Source: Branchiostoma floridae (Eukaryota > Chordata > Leptocardii > Amphioxiformes > Branchiostomatidae). Taken from it: a stretch of 64,000 bases of DNA. The stretch covers positions 13,555,105 to 13,619,104 of the forward strand of contig NC_049992.1 of NCBI RefSeq assembly GCF_000003815.2, in the 5' to 3' direction. Below the pieces are notes generated by a model. That model worked only from the letters and a program-made list of their open reading frames with translations. It did no database searches and had not been told where the DNA came from. Of the stretch, positions 42,045 to 52,946 are shown one piece after another (positions within the stretch are counted from its first letter, which is position 1; each line of letters begins with the position of its first letter). The translations under genes were made by a program, and so were the position numbers.

Positions 42045-42420
42045 TGCTTGTGTGTGCCTGTGTAACGTTATGTGATCGCGTGCGTGTGTGTGAATGTGTG
42101 TGTGAGCGTGTGTCTTGTGTGTAGTAGCCGGTGTGAGACACGAGTGACACTCCGTGTGTGTATGTGTGTGTGTCACTGCATGCACAGTATGCGTGTATGT
42201 GTTGGTGACTGCGTGTCTGATTTTGTGTATGATATGTGTGTATGTTTGTAACTGCATGTCATTTTGTGTATGATATGCGTATGTGTGGCATGATGTATGT
42301 CTGTGTGTGTGTGACTAAGTGTCAGTTTTGTATGCGTGACTGGATGTATATTTGTATGTATGTGTGACTTTGTGAATGTGTATGCGTGACTGAGTGTGTA
42401 AATGTAAGTGTGTTTGCCCG
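42045..42420. repeat. Interrupted (GT)n microsatellite tract
   Basis: About 375 bases dominated by GTGTGTAT-type repeats with interruptions. It produces several open frames on the minus strand that are low-complexity artefacts. Confidence 0.9.
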
Positions 42421-43217
42421 CACGCACGAGTATTGAGGTGGGGGATGCGTGGTATATTCTTGCATGGAAAAGGAGTAGTACATCTACGTAATTTTTGGAC
42501 ATAAGACGCACTTGAGGGGCTCAGACCCACCTTGGTTCAGACAGATACAAGCAGGAATGACGTTCGCTGGCGGAGCAGTCGACATGGCTCTCTAAGTCTG
42601 AGCTACTAGTATCACAATGCATGTTTCTGTACAAGTTGTACGCCCTTCTGCAAAGCACTGCACCATCTAACGGAAGATGCACTAACTGCAACGTATGTAA
42701 ACAAGGCTATCACACATAGCTACCAGTATACCTGTACATGGAAATAAAGGACCATCTCCAAAGTATTGACAACATGAAATCGTCATTTAACAAAAGTGTC
42801 ATATAATTGTCAATTGTCATATTTACATTTGGAAATGCACACCTAACTCTGTCGGTCACTGGAATTGCCCAGAGAATTAGAGTTACCATTTGTAACCAAC
42901 AAATATGTACTCCAAGTCCTTTGATAGAATGTACTCTCCAATTTTGCGAATTTCTGCGTTTTTTTCAGTCTGCCAAGAGATCTGGCTTATTTCGATAGTG
43001 TAGTGGAGAATAACTGCCCAGAACGGACAAGTCATCGCCACGGAACACAAGCGCCTCCTGCCGAAATTGTTGAAAAGTATTCAGATGCAGAACGGTCTCT
43101 GAAGACGCAAAGCGCTTTTATCTCCTCTCAAGGCAGAAGGTTGAGTCGCGTAGAAAAAAAATGGGGACGGATCACTCGCTTCCCGATGTTCCCCCGATCT
43201 CAACCTCCTCAAGGGGC

Positions 43218-43317
43218 NNNNNNNNNNNNNNNNNNNNNNNNNNNNNNNNNNNNNNNNNNNNNNNNNNNNNNNNNNNNNNNNNNNNNNNNNNNNNNNNNNN
43301 NNNNNNNNNNNNNNNNN
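43218..43317. other. Assembly gap (100 N)
   Basis: Exactly 100 N residues, the usual placeholder for a gap of unknown length. Nothing can be said about the missing bases. Confidence 1.
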
Positions 43318-43486
43318 TTGGAGAGTAGCTTTTATCATGATAAAACCTCCTTAGAAGACCCTATGCTATGAAGAGCATTTGAAATTTTTTAAAATGCATT
43401 AAAATGCTCCAATGGCGAAATGTATGTTTTGAGTTTTAGAATGTTCACTTAAATGTAGTGAAACCCTTGGTAACGTCAAGGAGGTT

Positions 43487-43521
43487 AAAAATTCGATTTT
43501 TAACCTCCTTGGTAACGTTAA
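43487..43521. repeat. Perfect 16-bp inverted repeat hairpin
   Basis: CAAGGAGGTTAAAAAT, TCG, ATTTTTAACCTCCTTG. The hairpin is bounded by a direct repeat, CCTTGGTAACGT, at about 43475-43486 and 43517-43528. Confidence 0.9.
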
Positions 43522-43717
43522 CTTTTACCTGATTGGATATCTTCCATTCCTTATTCTCCTGCCACATTGAGTTAGGAAAAAACGATGCTCGGGTGCTATT
43601 TTTATGTTCTCGAAACCTCGAGAAATAATGAGCATCCTGTCCTTTGTACGGCGTTGAATGTCTACTCATATGTGTATTGTTGTAAATGTATACCTTTGTC
43701 ACGGAGAGACCTATCGA

Positions 43718-43784
43718 CCAATCAGCACAAGGCTCTTAAACGCAACATCACAATAGATAATCACACAAGGGCTCGTATGATTGG
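43718..43784 (+). promoter_or_regulatory. Opposed CCAAT boxes upstream of MLF
   Basis: TCGACCAATCAGCAC around 43714-43728 and its near-inverse TATGATTGGTCGATTTA around 43777-43793 lie 150-230 bases before the MLF ATG. The pair forms an inverted repeat. It is likely part of a TATA-less promoter; a decayed transposon end is the alternative. Confidence 0.45.
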
Positions 43785-43941
43785 TCGATTTATCGCGCAG
43801 GCGTACAATGTAGAATTTTCGAGTAATTTCCAGGCAGGCCCGTACGTACACAAAGTACCGCGCTAGACGGTGACAAACTTCCGGATTTTGCTCGAGGAAG
43901 GCTGTTTTCTTCGCTAGGTCGAAGCTCAACAGGCAGAGAAG

Positions 43942-43982
43942 ATGTTTGGAGGTTCTATGTTTGACGATGACCCGTTCTTCGC
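43942..43982 (+). CDS. Mlf: MLF exon 1
   Basis: Encodes MFGGSMFDDDPFF plus two bases and ends GC|GTAAGT. The short first exon with an acidic DDDPFF motif is the MLF signature start. Confidence 0.92.
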
Positions 43983-46900
43983 GTAAGTATTTAGGAGAAA
44001 ACGACCTTGTTTTACATTTGCGTAGCTACGCCATGTAGCCCCCCTCCCCCAAAAATCATCTTTAAAAAGACCCCTTGGAGAGAGTTGGACGCGAAACTCA
44101 AAATTAACATACCTTTTGAGTGACATTACCTGTAGAGGTGTCTTGATTGTGGCGAAAGCGTTTTTTTTTTGGTTCAGTAACGTCCTTCGCCCATCATTCT
44201 GACGTATATTGTAATTTGTTCCCTCCAATTTTAGATATCTTATTTTCCACCAAATTATGCCAAAGGCAAGAAAGTATATCAACGTAATAACATGATTTTT
44301 CTTTGACGATAGAGACGCCTTAATGCGTTTCTATGGTTCTATAATTTGGATCAGGGCGTAAGTCTTCTTCGTTTCAAATAAGATACCCACGTATACTTAG
44401 ACATGTTGTTCATTTTACTGTGGTTAACTCATAAAATATTTATGGCACTTTTCACTTGTATTGTCACTTGGTATTTTCCTTGGTAAAAACTTAATCGAAT
44501 ACCCTTTCTTGAAGATATTGAAACATTGAACAGTGTTAGTAGAGATATGAGAAACAGGAACGTGTTAGGGATGAATGATATGTGTCTATTGGTATCACGG
44601 AACGGAACAAAACCGAATGATAAGAAATAACAAACATGCAACCAAATACCAAACATAATATTGTGTACGGGTCATGTCTCTAATGTCAACTAAGGAAGAT
44701 CAACCTGAAAAAAATAACAGGAAAACACTTATAGCGTTTAACGTGCAACCAAGATAAGATAATAATCAAGTGTAACGAAATAACCTTTCCATGACTTCTT
44801 GATGTAACGAATGGACTGTAACAAAAAGGCGATGTAACAAAACGACCGGTTACCCTTGGTAGCAGCTGAGTTTTATTAAAAATTGTATATGCTATATATG
44901 GGGAGATAGTTAAAATCATGACTTTGACTGACATCGTTACTTGCGATATGCCCTGTCAGGAGGACCAATTCAGGAAAGCATTGGTCCATGCTTTTTCAAG
45001 TTTTTGAATATAAAGCATGGAATCATTCCCAAGTACACAATTATCCTTTTTAGTCCCATGTGCTAAATCACTAGTTTATCTCGCTCATCGCTCATGTTTG
45101 ACAAATCAAGTACATAACATTCAGATTTTGGAAGGCATTCTTACTTGGTCCCATATGTGACATGTTGGTTGTGACAAGACCCTTTAAATGCACTATTTTT
45201 GTAACAACCACAAGCTACATTTAACTTTTAAGGCTGTATATGAACCACAGCTTTAACTTTAGAGAAATGAAATTATTGCAGTTAACAAGGACTTGCTTCC
45301 ACCCATATGGGAATGAACAGTTCATTGACAGTCGTGGTTAACTGCTTTGTAGAGAGCTTACCAATATAGATATCAAGCATCTCTGTTGTAACACAAGCCA
45401 GTATTTTGTGCATGTATGTGTGCTCAAAAGATAACATTTGAATAGCACATACATTTGTATAATATTCTATAGTGTCACTATCAAAGACATACCAGTTATA
45501 CATGATGTAGTTGTGTTGACATACATTTTTTTGTACATAGCTCATCTTCCAGTTCCACCCCATATGTGTAGGCCACAACTGGCCGTATCCACTACTTGTG
45601 TTAGCAGTGTAATATATTAGGCTGAGAGCTATATCAAGAACTGCCCTTAAGGCTAACAGACGGGTTTGACGTCAATGTGACATCAGTCGCCACTCCTCAG
45701 ACAGCCATGGACTCGTTAAAGGGACAGCTGTTGCACTGAATCTGAAATGGGACTGTCACGTTTTGATATTCATAGACTGATACATCTGGTGTTATGTCTC
45801 AGATTGAAGGCCTTTAGAAGTAACTAAGGTGTAATCACCTGCTTAGAACATTTTGAAGTCAGAGGCTTCTGTTTTCAACATGATTTGTCCTTTTATCCTC
45901 AATTTAAAAATGTTGCACCTGCTTTCTAATGAAATTCTATTTTTTGTTGTTATTGGTTTGTCAGCCAAGGTCGCGCCACTGGCCACATGCTATTGATAAG
46001 GGTGGAATACATAATGACTATGCAATCAGAAATAGTAGGTTACTTGGTTAGAAATACATTTGTGAATTCAAATTTACATCAATTCAATGGAATACTTAGG
46101 ATATCATCGAATATTGTATGTTTTATGCTTTTCCCTACCCAGTGGGGCGCGGGAACACATGCGTGCAATGGACCAGATGTTCTCCGGATTCGGCATGGCG
46201 AGGGCCCCGTTCCACGATCCGTTCCTGAGCATCACGGACGGACGTGGTCACAGGGGCCAGCGGAACCAGGGACATGGTGGGGAACTGGACATGTACAGAC
46301 ACAGGAGACCTGGAGATGTGAGTAGCAGCAGTGGTAGCTAACACGTGGGATCAAAGTTCTATGGCTATAGATACAATAAGTAAAGAAGAGAAGTCTCAAA
46401 ATTCAAATATACTTTTATCTTCAAGCTACCTGTTTTCTTTACTTGTAACTATCTTAGTAACTTTATGAAGTTAATGATAATCAGATATATTCACCCTGTT
46501 TGGCTCCTTCCTTTTTATTCAGGGGATATTGAGTGATGCAGCATACTAATTACAATCTACTTGTACCCTCTTTCCTTGTGTTTTTACTTTTAGTTTCTTC
46601 CCTGTGTTCCCACTAGTCCCACCCTACACATATGAGCGTCCGTTTGGTTCCTGACCCCTTCTTCTTAAGGGTAGGATAAGTGTATGTGTCAGTCTGTCCT
46701 CTGACTTCTCTGTCAAAATGTTTCACAGTTCTACTGAGCTCTAAGGACCTTGCTAAATTGTAGTATGATATGGTTTAATTCTACTCTTGCTATATCATTA
46801 TTCCCATTTTGTACATGAAGTTGACGGATTGGGTTGTTATTTTTGTGTCATTGCTAGGAAGATGTCATCAGACAATGGAAGCTAGGAAGATTGTACATAT

Positions 46901-49900
46901 GTTGTTGTCTCTGTATTTGTGTATAAGAACTTGGACCATCACTTATTGACACCATGATTGACACTTCTTCCTGACTGTGTGATGACCAGAATGATTGACA
47001 CCTGTTCTTGACATGTTTTTCTTTCCACCAGCCATTTTCTATGATGGACCAGATGATGTCCAACATGCACAGCATGATGGGAAACATGCACAGGAACTTT
47101 GTAAGTCAAACCACTGATTTTAACATTTTCACTTTACGATTTAGAATTTGCTTTGCAAGAGTGTCAGCATTTCAAATGCAGGTTCTAACCCGTTGTGGTG
47201 GTAGGACTGGACAAAACTATCCTAGTGTAGCCCTTATCTTTGTAATTCGAGCCCATAACACTGAGGAAGCCACACGGCGAAACATTTTTGTTGTGTGTTG
47301 GTTCGAAGAAAGTTCCTAAACGGGGAACATGCAGCTCCAGCGTCTTTTCTGAAGATGTGGCGTAAGTGTGAATGGTTGGCTTGAGGTTATCCTTCTCCAC
47401 ATACTCTAGTGTAGCCCGTGTGTTTGTTAAGCACAGAAGAAAGTGTATCTACAGAAAAGAACTTTGCAACAGATAAAGGACTGTTTAACCTTAGCTGATG
47501 CTGTAGGGCTGATGTCAATTAGGATTTTACTATGGTCAATATTTGCAGACGGAGTCCATACACTACTGTATGTTAGGAAGGTACATTTGTAACCCCAGAC
47601 CTTTGTACTTTCAGCACATGCAGCCTCAACAGTTAGCAGAGGTGCCTACTCTACATGTATGTGTGTAGGACTAAGTCCTGACAATGCCTGGTCTATTGTT
47701 TTTTCCTATTTGATACACATCAGGCCAAGTATTTGTGGAAAACAATTATATTTTGGTAGTTATCAAAATTTTGGCAATAACACCTAAAAAGAAGTGATAT
47801 CCCAGGCATCTTTAAGGACTGTGAATTTTGAAATTGTGATTTCTTGCTTTGCCGTGAACTTAGGAGACGTGAGAGAACTTTCTCAGTGTGGTCAATTCAA
47901 GTAACTTTCCATATCGGAACATCCAGGTCTGTTGGTTTGTATAATAACAAAAGATATCAGAACAGTTTTCAGTTGCAAATTAGGTAAGAACACCATGAGC
48001 AAGGCTCCCTACAAAGCTATGGGTTTATTAAATTAAGCTTGCAAAAATTCTAGGTATCCACCATTTCTTACCTGGACTGTAACAGTGTAAGTGCAAATTG
48101 CAGTTTAACTTTTAAACCATCTTCCACAAAACCAATAGCCACACATGTGCTAGGAAGTACATAATGTATGGACCTGTGTATGGGCCATGTTGATCAAATG
48201 AAAATACTTGGCATAGTTTCCATTATAAGATTCTTTTCTAACTTCCCCCTTTCTTGTTATTTTTCTTCACTTTAGCAACACATGGCCCAGGGTGCCCAGA
48301 ACGACCCCAACTGTTACTCCTACTCCTCCTCTAACTTCTACTCCTACTCCAACACTGGGAACGGTCCTCCCAAGGTGTACCAGGCCAGCTCCTCAACACG
48401 CAACGCACCTGGAGGGGTAGGTGGTCTTGTTTTTGTCACATTACCATTAAACCACATTTAGGCATACAGCTCAGGTACAGGCTGGGTAAGATCAGACTGT
48501 AAAGTTTCATCCACACACTGCAGAAAACTGGATGTGACTTTTATCATTTATGTGCTGTGTACTTATTTTTACCTGGTAGGTAGTGGTGGGTTCCTTATTT
48601 TTCCCTGAGTCAAGAGAAATTGTATAGAAAATAATCTGATCAAAGTATGGTAGTAAATACATTGATATAAGCAAGGAAGTTAAAAAATATTAGTAATAAC
48701 TAATAACTCAAATTCAGAACATTTGTATGTACCTGTCCATTGAGCCACAATGTTGTCCTTCACAGGTGAAAGAGACGAGACGAACGGTGAGAGACTCCGA
48801 GGCTGGTCTACAGAAAATGGCAATTGGCCATCACCTCGGTAGGCATATCATAACTAATTTGGCATGTGTGGAAGGGAAGGGCTGGTTTCTGGTGTGTATA
48901 TAGTCCAAGCAGAAGCCAAACATTGTTTTATAAAGATGGGAGTGCATTTAACTTTGTCCCAATCTTGTACTGTTTTATAAAGATGGGAGTGCAGCATTTG
49001 ACTTTGTCCCAATCTTGTACTGTTTTATAAAGATGGGAGTGCATTTAACTTTGTCCCAATTTTGTACTGTTTTATAAAGATGGGAGTGTAGCATTTGACT
49101 TTGTCCCAATATTGTACAGAAAGGGCCATGTTTTGCTACCCATTGAAACAAAGAGGTTATTTTCCACAGGGGAGCGAGCCCACATTGTGGAGAGATCCCG
49201 GGACAGACATGGAGAGGAGGAGAAACAGGATTACATCAATCTGGACGAATGTAAGACCTTCATGTTTTTATAACACATAGATACTTTGTGACACATAGAT
49301 ATTTTGTAACACATAGATACTTTGTAACACATAGATATTTTGTGACGATAAGCTAGGGGCACAACCCGCCGTACGTGCAATTTGTCCGTACGTTTTTTCG
49401 GGAGGCCACGTCCGCCACATATTTCTGAAAATGTTCAGACATGTCGCCCGTACTGGTACGTACATGGGGCAAATCCGAAGCCCAATGGCACACAAGGTTT
49501 TGCCTGCACGTAAAGTTCTACGGCGTGTCTGCGTGCTCCAAAATCCGTCGGATTCCCTACAAGTTTGAACGGAGGCGGTACTTACCACTTACGGATCCCA
49601 AAAGATTGTCCACGTTTTGAGACATAGACAGCACGTATTTGCACGTACGGTGGGTTATGCCCTTAGCTGTAGATATTTCACAAGGATTCACACTGCAAAA
49701 AACAGTTCAACTGACAGTTTGTCTCTAAGATTATATTGTGAGAAACTAAAAATTCTTTGTTCCAATGGGAACTGCTTCAGCGCATCTGAACCTTTTGAAG
49801 CTATTTTGGTACCATGGACTGCTTTTGAGTACCCACTCACAGCTTTGAAATGAGGCCATTATGTGCACTTCTCTTCTTTTTGTCTCAGAATGATGCATGT

Positions 49901-51119
49901 GGTTCACAATTCAAGCTAGGCAAAATGATATTCATGATCTGTTGTAACCAACTCAAGTGTTCACTTGAAGGTTCAGGCCGAGGTTTTATGGCACTCTCAT
50001 ACCCTAATGGTGTCTTTCAATTATAGATTTGTTCTGATTTCATTAGGATATTGTACAAGCTGGCAACAGCTCTGCCAATGTGACTGTTCTGTCCTTGAGA
50101 GGTAGAACCAGTCAGTATTGCTGTGAGAAAGGTAAAGATCACCAAAACATTGTCTAGAACCTGTTCTATCAGCACTATGGATGTCATATTCTCTTCCATT
50201 CTTATTGATACAGCTGACAAAGACTCCTTCAACCAAGAGTGGCAGCAGCGCGCTAACGTAGGCGCACGGTCGGTTGGTTACCATGGAGACAGGGACCGTG
50301 CTGGGCGTCGTCACCGTGACAGACAGCAGTACAGACGAGGCCAGCATGACGAGGAGGACCTCATGCCTGTTGTCAGGGGACTCCCTGCCCCAGGGTAGGG
50401 ACAGCTGTTGTACTTGTCATATTCTCAGTTTAGTTATGTCTTTCTGATACCACAGGGTTTAAGATTCATTTTTTGGGAATGGCCATACTGGTGCACCTCA
50501 GCTCAAAGTTTAGTTGCACAGAAATTAGATTGGGTGCACAACATAAAAGAAAGTAGAATGGCAGGCAAACAAAATTACAAACTTCACTTTCTGTCTTCAA
50601 CTTGTTCAAGCATGAATCTAAAATTCTATAGCTATATTGCATCTTCAAATATGAAGGAAATGGCACAATAATTTTTTCTCTCACTTTTTATGATACTGTC
50701 GTGAATGTCAAGAATATTATTGTACAATAGCATCAGATTCTGTACATACACATAGATCTAACCCTGCACAAAGAGTTAGGTTTGTTGGTGCAATCACAGT
50801 CAAATATTAGTTTGGGTGCTTATGATGCACCAGTATGTAGAGCTCTGTATCCGAGTCTGTGAAGAGCTGGTTTGATTGCTGGCTTAGATTTGCCAGTTGA
50901 TCTATGACTGACTAATGAAAGTTGATGTGTTTGTGTGGATGCAGTGATGACAGAGTGCGACCCCAGCCTGCTGCAGCAGAGGCTCGCGCACCACAGGCAG
51001 AGTACCACCCACCGACCCCGCCCCGTCCCAAGGGACCATCCGATGGCGGGAGGAAGCGCGATGCTCGTGCCATGAACAACCCAGGACACACGGGCTACGA
51101 ACATCCGCATAAGAAGTAA
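43942..51119 (+). CDS. Mlf: Myeloid leukemia factor (MLF1/MLF2 family) protein
   Basis: Small nucleo-cytoplasmic protein of the MLF family, linked in animals to transcription control, protein-aggregate handling and proliferation. Exons join as 43942-43982, 46143-46317, 47032-47100, 48276-48416, 48766-48838, 49170-49250, 50214-50394 and 50945-51119, with GT-AG borders; the product is 311 residues. Family marks seen: N-terminal MF...FDDDPFF, LSITDGRG, the Met-rich MMDQMMSNMHSMMGNMHR segment, PPKVYQASSSTRNAPGG, then RDSEAGLQKMAIGHHLGERA and FNQEW. The C-terminal third is Arg/Gln/Pro-rich and poorly conserved. The 14-3-3-type RSFSEP motif known from vertebrate MLF1 is not seen. The start is the only ATG that gives the family N-terminus. 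Confidence 0.95.
43983..46142 (+). other. MLF intron 1
   Basis: 2.2-kb intron ending TTTTCCCTACCCAG. No gene or clear transposon recognised. Confidence 0.85.
46143..46317 (+). CDS. Mlf: MLF exon 2
   Basis: Encodes GAREHMRAMDQMFSGFGMAR, then PFHDPFLSITDGRGHRGQRN, ending RRPGD at GAT|GTGAGT. LSITDGRG is a strong family match. Confidence 0.94.
46318..47031 (+). other. MLF intron 2
   Basis: 714-base intron ending CTTTCCACCAG. I see nothing notable in it. Confidence 0.85.
47032..47100 (+). CDS. Mlf: MLF exon 3, methionine-rich
   Basis: 23 codons, PFSMMDQMMSNMHSMMGNMH then RNF; eight are Met. It corresponds to the MDQM..NM helix of the family. Donor TTT|GTAAGT. Confidence 0.93.
47101..48275 (+). 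other. MLF intron 3
   Basis: 1.2-kb intron. A hammerhead-core-like motif lies at 47252-47297 (CTGAGGA ... GGCGAAAC). Confidence 0.75.
48276..48416 (+). CDS. Mlf: MLF exon 4
   Basis: Encodes a Tyr/Ser-rich stretch (NCYSYSSSNFYSYSNTGNG), then PPKVYQASSSTRNAPGG. Donor GAGGG|GTAGGT. The PP.V.QAS..TR.APGG motif is conserved across MLF proteins. Confidence 0.95.
48417..48765 (+). other. MLF intron 4
   Basis: 349-base intron; no feature recognised. Confidence 0.85.
48766..48838 (+). CDS. Mlf: MLF exon 5
   Basis: Encodes VKETRRTVRDSEAGLQKMAI then GHHL plus one base. GL.KMAIGHHI is the strongest block of the family. Confidence 0.95.
48839..49169 (+). other. MLF intron 5, mostly a tandem repeat
   Basis: About 60 percent of the intron is the repeat described at 48924-49119. 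Confidence 0.8.
48924..49119. repeat. Four-copy ~47-bp tandem repeat with dimeric order
   Basis: Unit TGTTTTATAAAGATGGGAGT followed by GCATTTAACTTTGTCCCAAT and CTTGTAC. Copies 2 and 4 carry an extra AGC and TTGAC instead of TTAAC; copies 1 and 3 do not. The true repeat is therefore a dimer of about 95 bases. Confidence 0.93.
49170..49250 (+). CDS. Mlf: MLF exon 6
   Basis: Encodes ERAHIVERSRDRHGEEEKQD then YINLDE plus one base. Matches the R.HVI.R..N..TG..E...F.N..E region of the family. Confidence 0.93.
49251..50213 (+). other. MLF intron 6
   Basis: 963-base intron with a short ~20-bp tandem repeat (ACACATAGATA.TTTGT, about 49272-49345) and an inverted-repeat element (49351-49668). Confidence 0.8.
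49351..49668. mobile_element. MITE-like element, ~30-bp terminal inverted repeats
   Basis: The left end AGCTAGGGGCACAACCCGCC then GTACGTGCAA matches, as an inverse, the right end TTGCACGTACGGTGGGTTAT then GCCCTTAGCT. The element is about 318 bases and non-coding. The target duplication could not be settled. Confidence 0.8.
50214..50394 (+). CDS. Mlf: MLF exon 7
   Basis: Encodes DKDSFNQEWQQRANVGARSV and a basic Arg/Gln/His-rich stretch ending VVRGLPAP plus two bases. Donor CAGG|GTAGGG. FNQEW matches the FD.EW core of the family. Confidence 0.93.
50395..50944 (+). other. MLF intron 7
   Basis: 550-base intron ending TGTGTGGATGCAG; no feature recognised. Confidence 0.85.
50945..51119 (+). CDS. 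Mlf: MLF exon 8: C-terminus
   Basis: Pro/Ala-rich then basic end, RKRDARAMNNPGHTGYEHPH, then KK and TAA at 51117-51119. Confidence 0.92.
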
Positions 51120-52410
51120 AACCTCTAGAAGACGGATATGTGTTAAGTCGAGTTATCATTGGTAAAAACTTTTCAGAATTGTACATGGAAACAGCCATCA
51201 AGACTTCAACTTTTTTCTGTTCATGAGTATCAATTTCACTACAAATTTGATCAATAGAACAAATTGAGGCTTCAACTTTGTACTGTGTAAACCTACATTG
51301 ACTTTGGTAGAATGATCAAAATACTATAACTGTACTTATAATAATGATGATAAATGTTGAATTAGAAGCATTGTTGGTGAATGTACCACCAATGTCAGCC
51401 ACAAAAAAAAAAGAAACAGAAAAGTTTTGAGTCTTGATTTTCTTGAAAAAAAACAACAACAATTTATTGTATATATGTACTTGGGGTATATTTGCTTCTC
51501 AAATTCCCTCCAGGTTTAAGTTATTATGAGAACAGAGAGGTGTTTTTTCTGTTGATGTTCTATGATAAGCTATGATGTAACATGACAGAGCATGGTCTCT
51601 TCAAAGGACTCCATTTGAACCAGAGGAGAATTATGAACCATTGCCACTTTGTTAACAGAACGTTTGTGGTCCATTTTTTATGAAGTCTTGTACATTAGTG
51701 TCGATTTGTACCAAGTATTCACAATGTGATTGGATACAAAATATTGTATGAACAGCATCAGTAAAGAAAAGTACCTTTGGAAAAAAACAAAAGCACAGAA
51801 ACCTTGTACAAGACTGCCTTGAGGTTTGTGCCTGTATTAGAATGTTTCATGTAGTTCTTTCAGACTCTGACTGTGTTTTGAAACAGACACATTATGTTGC
51901 TGGACTCCACTGTGACATCTACAAAAAATGCCACCATTGCCAAGTTTATGTTGAATTGTCCTAAAGTCCAAAGTATTGCTCAACACAAAATTTTGTTCTC
52001 ATAATTTTGACTTCAAGTTGTTAACCTACAATGGTGATGTTAGAGGTATATTCTGTTCATGTTACTGACTTATTTATGGTTCAGATGTTCTGCATATATG
52101 ACTCTTCAGTTGATGCATGTAGTAAAGATGAGATATGTTGTACCTGTTCTTTTGTGGTGTTTTATCTAAATACACATAGTAAGAACATGTAGTCAATATT
52201 TTCTGTAGGCTCATTTTTGTGTACATTTTGACATAGGCTGTATATTGCCAACAAGTAGGAAATGTTCTGTCCGTCGTAATGTACCTATGGAAGAAAAAGG
52301 TTCAAACATTAAGTTTTAGTTAATACTCTGATGTTTGTGGCACCATATATAGCTCACATGTTGCATTTATGTTGGTGGCTTCAGAGAAAATAAAGTGTCT
52401 GGAGAGATAT
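51120..52410 (+). other. MLF 3' UTR
   Basis: About 1.3 kb, AT-rich, with poly-A tracts near 51402 and 51447. It ends at the AATAAA at 52389-52394. Confidence 0.7.
52389..52394 (+). terminator. Poly(A) signal AATAAA of MLF
   Basis: GAGAAAATAAAGTGTCTGGA followed by CTGTTCCTGTGTCTTCCTG, a classical hexamer with a GT/T-rich downstream element. Confidence 0.7.
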
Positions 52411-52788
52411 AGTATCTGTTCCTGTGTCTTCCTGTTACAGATTAGTTAGTGCTAGGGATGTGTTTGCTAAGAGCAAGTCCCTGAGCCAAAAGCACACCAA
52501 CATGTGTATCTGTAGGGTTGAAGTTATTTTCCAAGGAGATAGGATACGTTGTTAGCTTTTCCTAGGTGCCCATTTCTGCGTTAAACTTACTCCTCAACAT
52601 GGAAAAGGCTGTTTTACACAGAAAGTGCAGCCTCCCAATATCTGCTTGGAGATTGAGGTTGAAGTGGAAAAGTTAGGCACAAAGAGGGAGATATATCCAT
52701 TCTGGGAGGTCTAGGAAATCGTTGCCTGTTCTGATGTTAGCCTCTTTCACAGCGTTTTCGCGGGTGCCGGACATTTGCGTAATTTGCA

Positions 52789-52946
52789 GGGGGAGGGGAC
52801 ATAATTGTGATTTTCAACATAGCGTAGCCAGGTTTTACGCTGGGGCCTGGGATGATTCTTATGTTGTGGAAGGGAATATGCCAGGGAAGTCTTGTGTCTG
52901 CTCGCAACACCTGGCCATGCTATGTTGAAAATTATGTCCCCTCCCC
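52789..52946. mobile_element. MITE-like inverted-repeat element
   Basis: GGGAGGGGACATAATTGTGA then TTTTCAACATAGC at the left is mirrored at the right by GCTATGTTGAAAATTATGTC then CCCTCCCC. It is about 158 bases and non-coding. Confidence 0.75.

Noticed and set aside
42173-42511. His/Thr-rich minus-strand open frame
   Set aside because: Low-complexity translation of the GT microsatellite.
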